Positions 1-6,073 of a DNA stretch of 9,112 bases are shown piece by piece. The stretch comes from SAR202 cluster bacterium. GTDB lineage: Bacteria; Chloroflexota; Dehalococcoidia; SAR202; CAJWER01. How positions within the stretch are numbered: position 1 is the stretch's first letter; every line of letters starts with the position of its first letter. The notes under the pieces are model-generated. The model did no database searches, was not told where the DNA came from, and saw only the letters and a list, made by a program, of their open reading frames with translations. The translations under genes were made by a program, and so were the position numbers. The stretch spans positions 1 to 9,112 of the forward strand of contig JASLXL010000028.1 of assembly GCA_030740335.1 (NCBI GenBank), written 5' to 3'.

Positions 1-42
1 TACCCCTACCCCTACCCTTACCCCTACCTCTACCCCTACCTC
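1..42 (+). repeat. Tandem TACCCC-type hexamer repeat encoding Thr-Pro
   Basis: Seven consecutive 6-bp units, TACCCC with variants TACCCT and TACCTC, run from the window edge. In the coding frame each unit gives Thr followed by Pro, Leu or Ser, forming the stalk of the membrane-anchored protein. Such in-frame repeats can change copy number by slippage, which would vary stalk length. The array may extend beyond the window. Confidence 0.8.
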
Positions 43-223
43 GGCACCCCTTACTGCCACACCGACTCCCGTCGTTGCGGTTGCGACGCTGACGCCCACA
101 CCAGAGGCACCGTCTGTAGGCGACCCAACGGTTCCTGCTGCAGCCCCGATCGGGCTGATATTGGCCCTTGTGTTGCTACTGGGTGGCGGGGCATTGCTCT
201 GGTTCAGAGGCACCGCTAGATAG
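2..223 (+). CDS. C-terminal end of a Thr-Pro-stalked, membrane-anchored protein (partial)
   Basis: The frame is open from the window edge to a TAG at 221-223 and gives 73 residues with no start in view. The visible part begins with a Thr-Pro repeat stalk (TPTPTLTPTSTPTS), continues through a Thr/Pro/Val/Ala linker, and ends in one hydrophobic helix (about residues 48-68, IGLILALVLLLGGGALLW). After the helix comes a short basic tail, RGTAR. This layout fits an exported protein held in the cytoplasmic membrane by its C-terminus, with its main domain outside and upstream of the window. The stalk and anchor say nothing about that domain, so no function is assigned. It lies on the same strand as the downstream zinc-ribbon and lipoprotein genes, but shared transcription cannot be shown. 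The call of a coding C-terminal anchor is fairly sure; its role is unknown. Confidence 0.7.
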   Translation, partial: TPTPTLTPTSTPTSAPLTATPTPVVAVATLTPTPEAPSVGDPTVPAAAPIGLILALVLLLGGGALLWFRGTAR

Positions 224-267
224 TGGCCGGTTCGGGGCGTAGCGCGGAATAGAGAGCGAGGCTAGAG

Positions 268-444
268 GTGAGAGTACCGAGCCACAGATGGTTCGATCGG
301 GTCTTGAGCCACCAGCACGCCTCGGAGAGTGAGCCGCACGGGGCCAGCCCTGTGTGCGAACTGTGCGGAGGAACAGTCGAGCAGCTGCACTGCAAGATCA
401 AGTGTCTTAACTGCGGCTATTCCCGCGACTGCTCGGATCCGTAG
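268..444 (+). CDS. Small zinc-ribbon protein with CxxC motifs and CSDP C-terminus
   Basis: This short frame (58 codons plus stop) contains CELC, then HCKIKC, NCGY and a final RDCSDP. These six cysteines and one histidine are spaced like a zinc ribbon or rubredoxin-like knuckle. I recall tiny proteins ending in 'NCGYxRDCSDP' as a recurrent uncharacterised family in several bacterial phyla; that is memory, not a search. The first in-frame start after the stop at 250-252 is GTG 268, with a purine-rich GCGAGG a few bases upstream. TTG 304 and GTG 352 are alternatives, and the last gives only a 30-residue core. The basic N-terminal part is unremarkable, so the true start may be internal. The gene ends 34 bp before the lipoprotein ATG. 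Its presence argues that the long upstream extension of the lipoprotein frame, which overlaps it, is not translated. Function unknown. Confidence 0.66.
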   Translation: MRVPSHRWFDRVLSHQHASESEPHGASPVCELCGGTVEQLHCKIKCLNCGYSRDCSDP

Positions 445-478
445 ACTGGCTTCGGACTCGGGCGAACCCAATTACACG

Positions 479-1237
479 ATGTCGCGACTGTCCACACATC
501 TGACTACAGTAATTCTCGGACTAGGCTCGCTCTTCGTCCTGTCCTGCGGGTCAGGGGACGGGCAGGTTGCAGCTTCATCGCTCCCACAGACTACACCCAC
601 CCTTGCGGCCAGTCCCACACCTACACCTGTACCCCTCGATCCCCAAGCCATACTGAACAGATCTGGTCAGGCCATGCAGCGGCTGAATTCATTTCGGTTC
701 GCCCTCACTCACGAGAGTGGGGGGACGGAATTCCTACCGGGGATGATCGTCGAGGAAGCGACTGGGGATGTGCTAAACCCGGACAGAATCTCGGTTTCCT
801 TCGACGGGTTCTTCGGTGACGGCTATGCATTCAGAATGAGTATGATCACACTGGGCGCCGATTTCTACACGAGCAATCCGCTGACTGGGAAGTGGGAGTC
901 CGTCGATACGGGGGTGAGTCCACTGGGATTCTTCAATCCCACTGCGGGCATCTCCGGAATGATGGCGCAGGTCATCGACGTAAGCGAGCTCGACAGCTCC
1001 GAACGAGACGAGTACCTGCTGGGAGGGAGTCTGCCGACGGAGGCTTTGGTTCCGCTGCTCGGCACCACTCTTAAGGATGAGACCGTCAACATTGAGTTGT
1101 CCATATCTACCGATGATTTCTACCTTGTTGAGGTGCAGTTCACCGGTCGCGTGTCGCCCAGGGATCCAGAGGGGATTGTTCGGTACATAACGATCTCCGA
1201 CTTCGACGAAGCCATCGTTATCGAGGTCCCGGAGTAG
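479..1237 (+). CDS. LppX/LprAFG-family lipoprotein (LprG-like lipid carrier)
   Basis: From ATG 479 the product is 252 residues. The N-terminus is a lipoprotein signal: a basic start, a hydrophobic stretch, then lipobox VLSC with the lipidated Cys at residue 23. A Thr/Pro-rich linker follows (about residues 40-58), then a roughly 190-residue domain. That domain has the LppX/LprAFG pattern: a helix 'ILNRSGQAMQRLNSFRF', a central 'NPLTGKWESV' turn with an Sxxxx(F)NP-type helix after it, the 'GGSLPTEAL' strand, and a closing 'GIVRYITISDFDE' strand. In mycobacteria this half-barrel fold binds acylated lipids, and LprG works with the MFS pump Rv1410c. Here an MFS gene follows after 5 bp, which strongly supports the same pairing. 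A longer frame exists from GTG 329, but it would bury the signal peptide and overlap the zinc-ribbon gene. No strong Shine-Dalgarno precedes ATG 479. The family is confident; the lipid cargo is inferred. Confidence 0.86.
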   Translation: MSRLSTHLTTVILGLGSLFVLSCGSGDGQVAASSLPQTTPTLAASPTPTPVPLDPQAILNRSGQAMQRLNSFRFALTHESGGTEFLPGMIVEEATGDVLNPDRISVSFDGFFGDGYAFRMSMITLGADFYTSNPLTGKWESVDTGVSPLGFFNPTAGISGMMAQVIDVSELDSSERDEYLLGGSLPTEALVPLLGTTLKDETVNIELSISTDDFYLVEVQFTGRVSPRDPEGIVRYITISDFDEAIVIEVPE

Positions 1238-1242
1238 GGGCG

Positions 1243-2820
1243 ATGCCTGCGCAGTCCATCATGGCACTATTCACCAAGTCCCCTCCTCGCGTTTCGCCAT
1301 ATGTTGCCCTGATTCCTGTTTTGGCGGGGGTGTTCATCGCCGCCGACGACCAGACGGTCGTCGTGACGGTGCTCCCCCAGATCATGCAGGACATGAAGGT
1401 CCTAGTCACCGAACTGGACCGTCTCTCCTGGACGGTAACGGGCTATTTGCTCGGTTACCTGGCAGCGATGCCCTTGATAGGGCGTCTGTCCGACACCTGG
1501 GGCCACCGGCCACTGTTCATTGGGTCAATGGCCGGATTCATGGTCGGGTCCGTGGCGGTGGCTCTGGCGCCCAATCTGGAGCTACTGATCGTGGCCAGGG
1601 TGTTCCAGGCTATTGGAGCTGGCGCACTGGTGCCGATATCCATCGCAATAGCCGGCGACCTGTTTCCTGCGGGACGGCGTGCACTGCCCCTGGGGCTGAT
1701 CGGGGCATCAGCAGAGGCGGGCGGCGTGATCGGCCCGCTGTGGGGCGGCCTGATCCCCGACTACATGGACAGATTGTGGGCCAACCTCTGGTCCTGGGAT
1801 GTGCTGGCCGGGTTCCCGGGCGAGTCCTGGCTAGGGGCGGCCCCGGGGTGGAAGTGGGTGTTTTGGATCAATATCCCCCTGGCCATCGCGGTGCTGTTGC
1901 TTGTGGGGTGGTTGCTGGGACCCAGCCCACGCCGTGCGGCCCGTGTGGACTACGCGGGTGGAGTGCTGATCGCGGTGAGCCTTGCTTTCCTGACGCTTGG
2001 CCTTGCACGAATCGACGATATCGACATGCTGATGGCAGCGTATCTGCTCGGGGCAGGGGGCGCCCTCTGGCTCTTCATTCTACGCCAAAGGACCTTCGAG
2101 GAACCTATACTCCCTGGAATCATGTTCCGGGCGACGGCCTTCAGCGCGGCGAATGCCACCCACCTCCTGGTGGGTGGCGCACTGATCATCGCGATGGTGA
2201 CGATACCGCTCATGGCGAACACGGTAATGGGGCTCTCGCCTCTCGACGGCGGGTTGTGGCTTATGCGGCTCACGGCGGCTATTCCAATTGGGGCGGTACT
2301 TGGGGGGCTCGCCAGCCAGCGGATGAACTACCGAGTCCCAACCTTTACGGGTCTACTGCTTACCTCACTTGGTTTCTTGCTGATGGCGCAATGGGACTTG
2401 CAGATCTCCGACCCGGAACTGACCGTCCACCTCGCCCTGACCGGGATGGGATTTGGTCTGCTGATCGCACCGATTGGTCTGGCAGCCACTGAGTCGGTCG
2501 GGGAAGATAACAGGGGAACTGCAGCGGCATTTATTACCGCGAACAGGATGGTCGGTATGACACTCGGTCTGGCAGCGCTCACCGCCTGGGGCTCTGGCCG
2601 ATTCGTAGGGCTGGTGGGTGTATTTCGGTTTCCATTGCAATTACAGAGCGAGACCGGCGCCCAGTACACCCAGAGGCTTGTTCGGTATGAGGCTCAGGTT
2701 GAAGGTGCCGGGATGACTGTGTTCAACGAATTTTTCATGATCGCGATGGTAATATGTCTTCTTGCCCTCGTACCGGTGGCGCTGATGGACTGGCGTCGAG
2801 GGCGGCCACTTCCGATGTGA
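1243..2820 (+). CDS. DHA2-type 14-TM MFS transporter, P55/Rv1410c-like
   Basis: The product has 525 residues and about 14 hydrophobic segments, the size and layout of the DHA2 branch of the major facilitator superfamily. TM1 carries the acidic pair Asp35-Asp36 before QTVVVTVLP. Motif A, GRLSDTWGHR, is at residues 80-89 between TM2 and TM3. An antiporter motif C-like stretch ends in GPLWGG (164-169) in TM5. The extracytoplasmic loop after TM5 (about 172-202) is longer than the usual short DHA2 connection and is rich in Trp, Gly and Asp. ATG 1243 is preferred because GGAGTAGGGG, which overlaps the preceding stop, gives a ribosome site; ATG 1261 is an alternative. The 5-bp gap to the LprG-like gene suggests translational coupling and joint function, most likely export or flipping of a lipid or hydrophobic compound from the inner membrane. 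A plain drug exporter is the alternative. The substrate cannot be read from the sequence. Confidence 0.88.
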   Translation: MPAQSIMALFTKSPPRVSPYVALIPVLAGVFIAADDQTVVVTVLPQIMQDMKVLVTELDRLSWTVTGYLLGYLAAMPLIGRLSDTWGHRPLFIGSMAGFMVGSVAVALAPNLELLIVARVFQAIGAGALVPISIAIAGDLFPAGRRALPLGLIGASAEAGGVIGPLWGGLIPDYMDRLWANLWSWDVLAGFPGESWLGAAPGWKWVFWINIPLAIAVLLLVGWLLGPSPRRAARVDYAGGVLIAVSLAFLTLGLARIDDIDMLMAAYLLGAGGALWLFILRQRTFEEPILPGIMFRATAFSAANATHLLVGGALIIAMVTIPLMANTVMGLSPLDGGLWLMRLTAAIPIGAVLGGLASQRMNYRVPTFTGLLLTSLGFLLMAQWDLQISDPELTVHLALTGMGFGLLIAPIGLAATESVGEDNRGTAAAFITANRMVGMTLGLAALTAWGSGRFVGLVGVFRFPLQLQSETGAQYTQRLVRYEAQVEGAGMTVFNEFFMIAMVICLLALVPVALMDWRRGRPLPM

Positions 2821-2881
2821 ATCTGTCTCAACAGTGCGTACATCCAACCTCCAGCCGATTCAGGATATGGGAGGGGTGAGC

Positions 2882-3562
2882 ATGGCGTCCAAGGGTAGGG
2901 CCGGGCAGCGTAAGTCCCAGCCATCGGAAATACGAACGAGCGGCAATCGGGCTGCACCTGGCTGGCAGAGGTACACGGCACCGATCATGATGGGCGCCAG
3001 TGTTGGGCTGGTAGTACTGCTGGGCGTGATCGCCTTCAACACATCGGAGCAGGAATTGGCCGAGACGTCGGATTTCGAATTCGAGGTCTACCAGGGCCAA
3101 GAGACAATCGGCGGCCCGAACGTCAACTTCGATGAAGTGCTTGCCCTCGGCAAGCCGACGGTGCTGAATTTCTGGGCTGGCAATTGTCCGCCGTGTCGTG
3201 CGGAGATGCCCGACCTGCAGCGCGCCTACGAAGCCTTCCAAGACGAGATAACGTTCCTGGGACTTGATGTCGGCGCGTACACGGGACTCGGGTCGAGGCG
3301 GAGCGGGCTAGCGCTGCTCGATGAGCTAAACGTCTCATATCCTGCGGGAGAGCCTCAGACCAGACGACCGGTGAACAACTACAACGTGAACGCGATGCCC
3401 ACGACGATCTTCTTCGACGCCAACGGTGAGGTTTTTCGTAGGTGGGAAGGACTGATCAGCGGGCCCCAGCTCAACGCAATTCTCCAGGAGATGGTTCCGC
3501 AGTCCGCGTGGCTAGTCGAACCAGATGAGCCAGCCACTCCATTCGTGCACGATCCGTTCTAG
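2882..3562 (+). CDS. Membrane-anchored TlpA/ResA-like thioredoxin-fold protein
   Basis: From ATG 2882 the protein has 226 residues: a basic cytoplasmic start (1-32), one membrane helix (about 33-52), an acidic spacer, and a thioredoxin-fold domain outside the membrane. The active site is Cys102-Pro-Pro-Cys105 in FWAGNCPPCRAEMP. The cis-proline is at residue 173 in NAMPTTIFFD. This is the layout of TlpA/ResA/CcmG proteins, which reduce or exchange disulfides on exported proteins or in cytochrome c maturation. A strong GGGAGGGG (about 2869-2876) 5-6 bp upstream fixes ATG 2882. GTG 2834 and ATG 2867 are in frame but lie at or before that site. The gene starts 61 bp after the MFS gene on the same strand and may be cotranscribed. 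The lipoprotein has only its lipobox Cys and the transporter one Cys near its end, so neither is an obvious disulfide client. Its 3' end overlaps the SGNH remnant antisense. No haem or cytochrome gene is nearby. Confidence 0.88.
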   Translation: MASKGRAGQRKSQPSEIRTSGNRAAPGWQRYTAPIMMGASVGLVVLLGVIAFNTSEQELAETSDFEFEVYQGQETIGGPNVNFDEVLALGKPTVLNFWAGNCPPCRAEMPDLQRAYEAFQDEITFLGLDVGAYTGLGSRRSGLALLDELNVSYPAGEPQTRRPVNNYNVNAMPTTIFFDANGEVFRRWEGLISGPQLNAILQEMVPQSAWLVEPDEPATPFVHDPF

Positions 3563-3811
3563 CGCGTTGTATCCATTGGCCCCTGGGTACGCCTCGTCTC
3601 CGGCCACGATCCTCGCCTATCCATGCTTCCGACGCGAGCAGCCGGTCGAACACGTCCAGGCAGGGCACTCCCTCGGACTCACAGATTGAGGCGAACGCGT
3701 CGACACAGATTCGGCCGGTGACCCAAGTCAACCAAGGTCACCGACGCCGTTAACCAGAGAGTTCCCAATGAAGCAGATACGGATGTCGGTCGAATCGCTC
3801 TCAGCACCCAC
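3512..3811 (-). pseudogene. Decayed SGNH/GDSL hydrolase remnant
   Basis: Three pieces in three frames line up, in order, with the ends of an SGNH/GDSL-family hydrolase. Piece one, from a possible GTG at 3811, contains DIRICFIGNSLVNGVGD, which is block I with the Ser nucleophile in GNS, and runs into a TGA at 3728-3730. Piece two, one frame over from about 3731, reads TWVTGRICVDAF and then ESEGVPCLDVFDRLLASEAW. Piece three, shifted again near 3607, reads VAGDEAYPGANGY then ERIVHEWSGWLIWFD and stops at 3512-3514. Full enzymes are about 200 residues with Gly and Asn blocks in the middle. Here roughly 90-100 codons remain, and the central blocks are gone between ICVDA and the C-terminal part. The C-terminal catalytic DxxHP appears as DEAYP, so His is replaced by Tyr. 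A stop, two frameshifts and a deletion mark a dead gene. Sequencing errors could explain the shifts but not the missing middle. Confidence 0.8.
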
Positions 3812-3843
3812 CGTGATGTACTTCTGTGGGCCGCTGCTGAGAA

Positions 3844-4644
3844 CTAAACCTTGGAGTACCTCGGCGTTGCGATCTGGGTACCGTCGGGCAGGTCTTCCAC
3901 AGTAAAGTCCCCGAAGAGCAGGGGAGCCTCCACGGCAAGTACCTCCAGGATCATGAGGGCGAGTTTGCGTATCTCCCAGTCGGCGAAAGCCGCGCCACGC
4001 ATTTGAATGAAGTGCCGCCACGCCCTAACATTTGCCGTTACGAAGATCTTCGTCTCGGTGGCGTTGGGTAACACCGCCCTCGCCGCCTGCCGAATGGCCT
4101 TCCGTCGATCCCGCCAGTCTGAAAAGATGTCTTTGGGCAGGACCTCTTCCAGGGCCGTCACCAGTTTTTCGTAGCTGGCGGAGGCTGACTCCAGCGCGTC
4201 CGTGAGGAGCGTCATGGCCTCTTCGGTACCGTCCCGCCCATCGGCGAGAGCCGGGGGCAGAACGAAGCGACCTTCGGACTCATCGATGAATCTCTGTGAG
4301 CGCTGGCTATATGCAAATCCGGCACGGTGCCGTACAAGCTCGTGGGTGAGGGCCCGCGACACCCCAGTGATGGCGAAGCCGTAGTTGACGTGCTCGAACA
4401 CGCTCCCGTCACCCTTCGACAGAAGATTGTCGACGAAGTCTGTGATGTCCTTGCGGCCCCGACCGAAGCTCATATAGCACAGGCGCGCGGAGATCTCGAC
4501 GACTACCGCGGACTCGTCCTTCCCTGCGCGTATGCTCTCGGGTATGGGTGGCACTCCCTCGTCTTCAAGGAAGGCTGCAATGCCCTCCCAGTCGACGCTG
4601 GGCCTGGTTACGAGGTAGACCTTAGGCTCGGAGACGATCCTCAT
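3844..4644 (-). CDS. thyX: Flavin-dependent thymidylate synthase ThyX
   Basis: The 266-residue product matches ThyX, which methylates dUMP to dTMP using FAD, NADPH and methylene-tetrahydrofolate in the cytoplasm. Visible family features are SVFEHVNYGFAI (81-92), SRALTHELVRHRAGFAYS (96-113) leading into the QRSQRF end of the ThyX motif, and the C-terminal NVRAWRHFIQMRG helix that carries the conserved arginines for dUMP binding. The classic signature is RHR, seven residues, then Ser. Here eight residues separate RHR (105-107) from the aligned Ser116, a one-residue insertion relative to the canonical pattern. Length is in the usual range. ATG at 4644 has AAGGGG about 12 bases upstream. The gene lies 88 bp after pdhC on the same strand, so it may be the last gene of that transcript or have its own promoter in the gap. 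No thyA is in view. Confidence 0.93.
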   Translation of the reverse strand: MRIVSEPKVYLVTRPSVDWEGIAAFLEDEGVPPIPESIRAGKDESAVVVEISARLCYMSFGRGRKDITDFVDNLLSKGDGSVFEHVNYGFAITGVSRALTHELVRHRAGFAYSQRSQRFIDESEGRFVLPPALADGRDGTEEAMTLLTDALESASASYEKLVTALEEVLPKDIFSDWRDRRKAIRQAARAVLPNATETKIFVTANVRAWRHFIQMRGAAFADWEIRKLALMILEVLAVEAPLLFGDFTVEDLPDGTQIATPRYSKV

Positions 4645-4732
4645 ATGGATTGATTTGCCCCTTCGCGTCGACCGGCGTCAAGGACGGCTTCCGAATCGTG
4701 GCCTAACCACTCGCGCTCGAACAGCACATCTA

Positions 4733-6022
4733 TCATACAAGCAGGCTCATCGGGTCTTCGAGCATTTTCTTGACTGCGACCAGAAACTGGGCGGACTCCG
4801 CGCCGTCGGTAACGCGATGGTCCGCTGATATTGTCGCGGTCATCATGCTAGCGACCTTGATCTCACCACCGTCCGCTATGGGCCGAGGGGCCACTGTCCC
4901 TACCGCAAGCATGGCGGACTGCGGCGGCTGGATGATGGCTATGAAGCTGGTGACGTCGAACATGCCCAGGTTGCTCACTGCGAAGGTGCCGCCAGTGTAT
5001 TCTCGCGTGTGCAGTGTGCCCTTGGTCGCTCGATCCACAAGATCCTTACTGGCCTTTGCTATCTCGGCAAGGCTCATGGTTCCGCTTTCCATGATGGCTG
5101 GCAGAATCAAGCCTTGCTCACCGGCGATGGCGATCCCTATGTTGATCCCATCGTTCATCTGGATACCATCGTCGGTGTAGTAGGAGTTGAGGTTCGGGAA
5201 CCCATTCAACGCCTCTGCGCACGCTCTGATGATCATGTCATTGACGCTGACGCGCACGCCTTCGCTTTCGAGGGTTGCGTTGATCTGCTTGCGCAGGTCC
5301 ATCGCCTTTGTCATGTCGATCTCCGCCGACACGTAGAAGTGGGGCGCTTCCCGCTTGCTCTTCGCCGTCACTCGCGCGATCTGTTGGCGTACGCGGGACA
5401 TTGGCACCAATTCTCCGGCAGCCTCAGGTGGCGTCGCCACGGGCTTCGTCGGCTCGGCAGGGGCTGATGGCTCCTCGGCTGGCTCCTCAGGTACCACTGC
5501 AGGCGCGTCACCTGGCTCAAAGGCGAGCACATCGCCCTTGGTAATCCTACCACCAGGTCCGGTACCCTGGACCTGGCGCAGGTCGATTCCTCGCTCATCG
5601 GCGAGTCGACGTGCAACAGGGGATGCCCGGAAACCCCCAGTGGTAGGCGCCTCAGTATCTGCCGCAGCAGCGGAAGGGGGCAGCGGTATGGCGGGCTCCT
5701 CCTCGGGTACCTCCTCCGCTGGGGCAGGTTCAGGTGCAGGGGCTGGGGACGCATCCCCAGCCTCGAGAGCTGAAATGTCCTCGTCGGCATCACCAACGAT
5801 GGCAATGACCTGCCCGACCGGCACGGTGGCACCTTCCGCAACGAGGATTTTCCGCAGTAGGCCCGGCTCGGTGGCCTCGAACTCGACGACAGCCTTATCG
5901 GTCTCGATCTCGGCGAGTGCATCGCCGATGTTGACCTCGGATCCCTCGGTCATGAGCCAGCGAACTACGGTGCCTTCCAGCATGTCGTAGCCCATCTGGG
6001 GCATGGTTAATTGTGTAGCCAG
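4733..6022 (-). CDS. pdhC: Dihydrolipoyl acetyltransferase, E2 of pyruvate dehydrogenase
   Basis: E2 carries the acetyl group from E1 to CoA and forms the core of the complex. With the CTG start at 6022 it has 429 residues. A single lipoyl domain (about 1-80) has Lys43 in the IETDKAVVEFE site. A long Pro/Ala/Glu linker follows, then the peripheral-subunit-binding domain (about 132-166, RASPVARRLADERG to GGRITKGDVL), which docks E1 or E3. A second Pro/Ala/Glu linker leads to the catalytic domain with His402 and Asp406 in SADHRVTDGA. The first ATG (6004) would start inside the first beta strand of the lipoyl domain. CTG 6022 restores the family-like start MATQLTMPQMG and lies 6 bases after a run of six G, whereas ATG 6004 is 24 bases away. 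The gene sits 51 bp after pdhB and 88 bp before thyX. A branched-chain or acetoin E2 is less likely but not excluded. Confidence 0.94.
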   Translation of the reverse strand: MATQLTMPQMGYDMLEGTVVRWLMTEGSEVNIGDALAEIETDKAVVEFEATEPGLLRKILVAEGATVPVGQVIAIVGDADEDISALEAGDASPAPAPEPAPAEEVPEEEPAIPLPPSAAAADTEAPTTGGFRASPVARRLADERGIDLRQVQGTGPGGRITKGDVLAFEPGDAPAVVPEEPAEEPSAPAEPTKPVATPPEAAGELVPMSRVRQQIARVTAKSKREAPHFYVSAEIDMTKAMDLRKQINATLESEGVRVSVNDMIIRACAEALNGFPNLNSYYTDDGIQMNDGINIGIAIAGEQGLILPAIMESGTMSLAEIAKASKDLVDRATKGTLHTREYTGGTFAVSNLGMFDVTSFIAIIQPPQSAMLAVGTVAPRPIADGGEIKVASMMTATISADHRVTDGAESAQFLVAVKKMLEDPMSLLV

Positions 6023-6040
6023 GATTCACCCCCCTTGATC
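6020..6040 (-). promoter_or_regulatory. Ribosome binding site and CTG start of pdhC
   Basis: On the minus strand the sequence AAGGGGGGTGAATCCTG places a G-rich Shine-Dalgarno 6 bases before CTG (6022-6020). The in-frame TGA at 6026-6028 lies just upstream, so no earlier start is possible except ATC or CTG. The next ATG, at 6004, is too far from this site. This decides the pdhC start. Confidence 0.6.
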
Positions 6041-6044
6041 CGCG

Positions 6045-6068
6045 CCCGGCGCAATGCCAAGCGCCGGG
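6045..6068 (-). other. Intergenic hairpin between pdhB and pdhC
   Basis: CCCGGCGC (6045-6052) and GCGCCGGG (6061-6068) are perfect 8-bp inverted arms around an 8-base loop. They lie just after the pdhB stop and upstream of the pdhC ribosome site. All eight pairs are G-C, so the RNA stem should be very stable. No T-run follows on the minus strand, so it is not a normal rho-independent terminator. It could slow 3' exonuclease or set the E1 to E2 ratio; that role is inferred. Confidence 0.6.
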
Positions 6069-6073
6069 ATAAA

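Noticed and set aside
1..42. Telomere-like CCCCTA repeats
   Set aside because: The hexamers are in frame with a coding sequence for a Thr-Pro stalk and sit in a bacterial gene, not at a chromosome end that can be shown.
329..478. N-terminal extension of the lipoprotein from GTG 329
   Set aside because: It would put about 50 polar residues before a clear lipoprotein signal and overlaps the zinc-ribbon gene in another frame.
1740..2492. Plus-strand frame of 250 codons inside the MFS gene
   Set aside because: It is a shifted frame of the transporter with Gly/Arg/Pro-rich translation and no recognisable motif; high G+C leaves few stops.
3563..3843. Rho-independent terminator between the convergent gene sets
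   Set aside because: No GC-rich stem followed by a T-run was found on either strand.
3728..4021. Minus-strand frame of 97 codons as an intact gene
   Set aside because: Only its last 20 or so residues (SGNH block I) are meaningful; the rest is a shifted frame of the thyX 3' end.
4645..4732. Possible thyX promoter with TTGACG (minus strand, 4681-4676)
   Set aside because: No matching -10 box is convincing at 16-18 bases, so it remains a chance match.
5355..5990. Long plus-strand frame (211 codons) opposite pdhC
   Set aside because: It is the reverse of the Pro/Ala/Glu-rich linkers and lipoyl domain of E2. The Ser/Ala/Gly-rich translation has no domain, and E2 explains the DNA fully.
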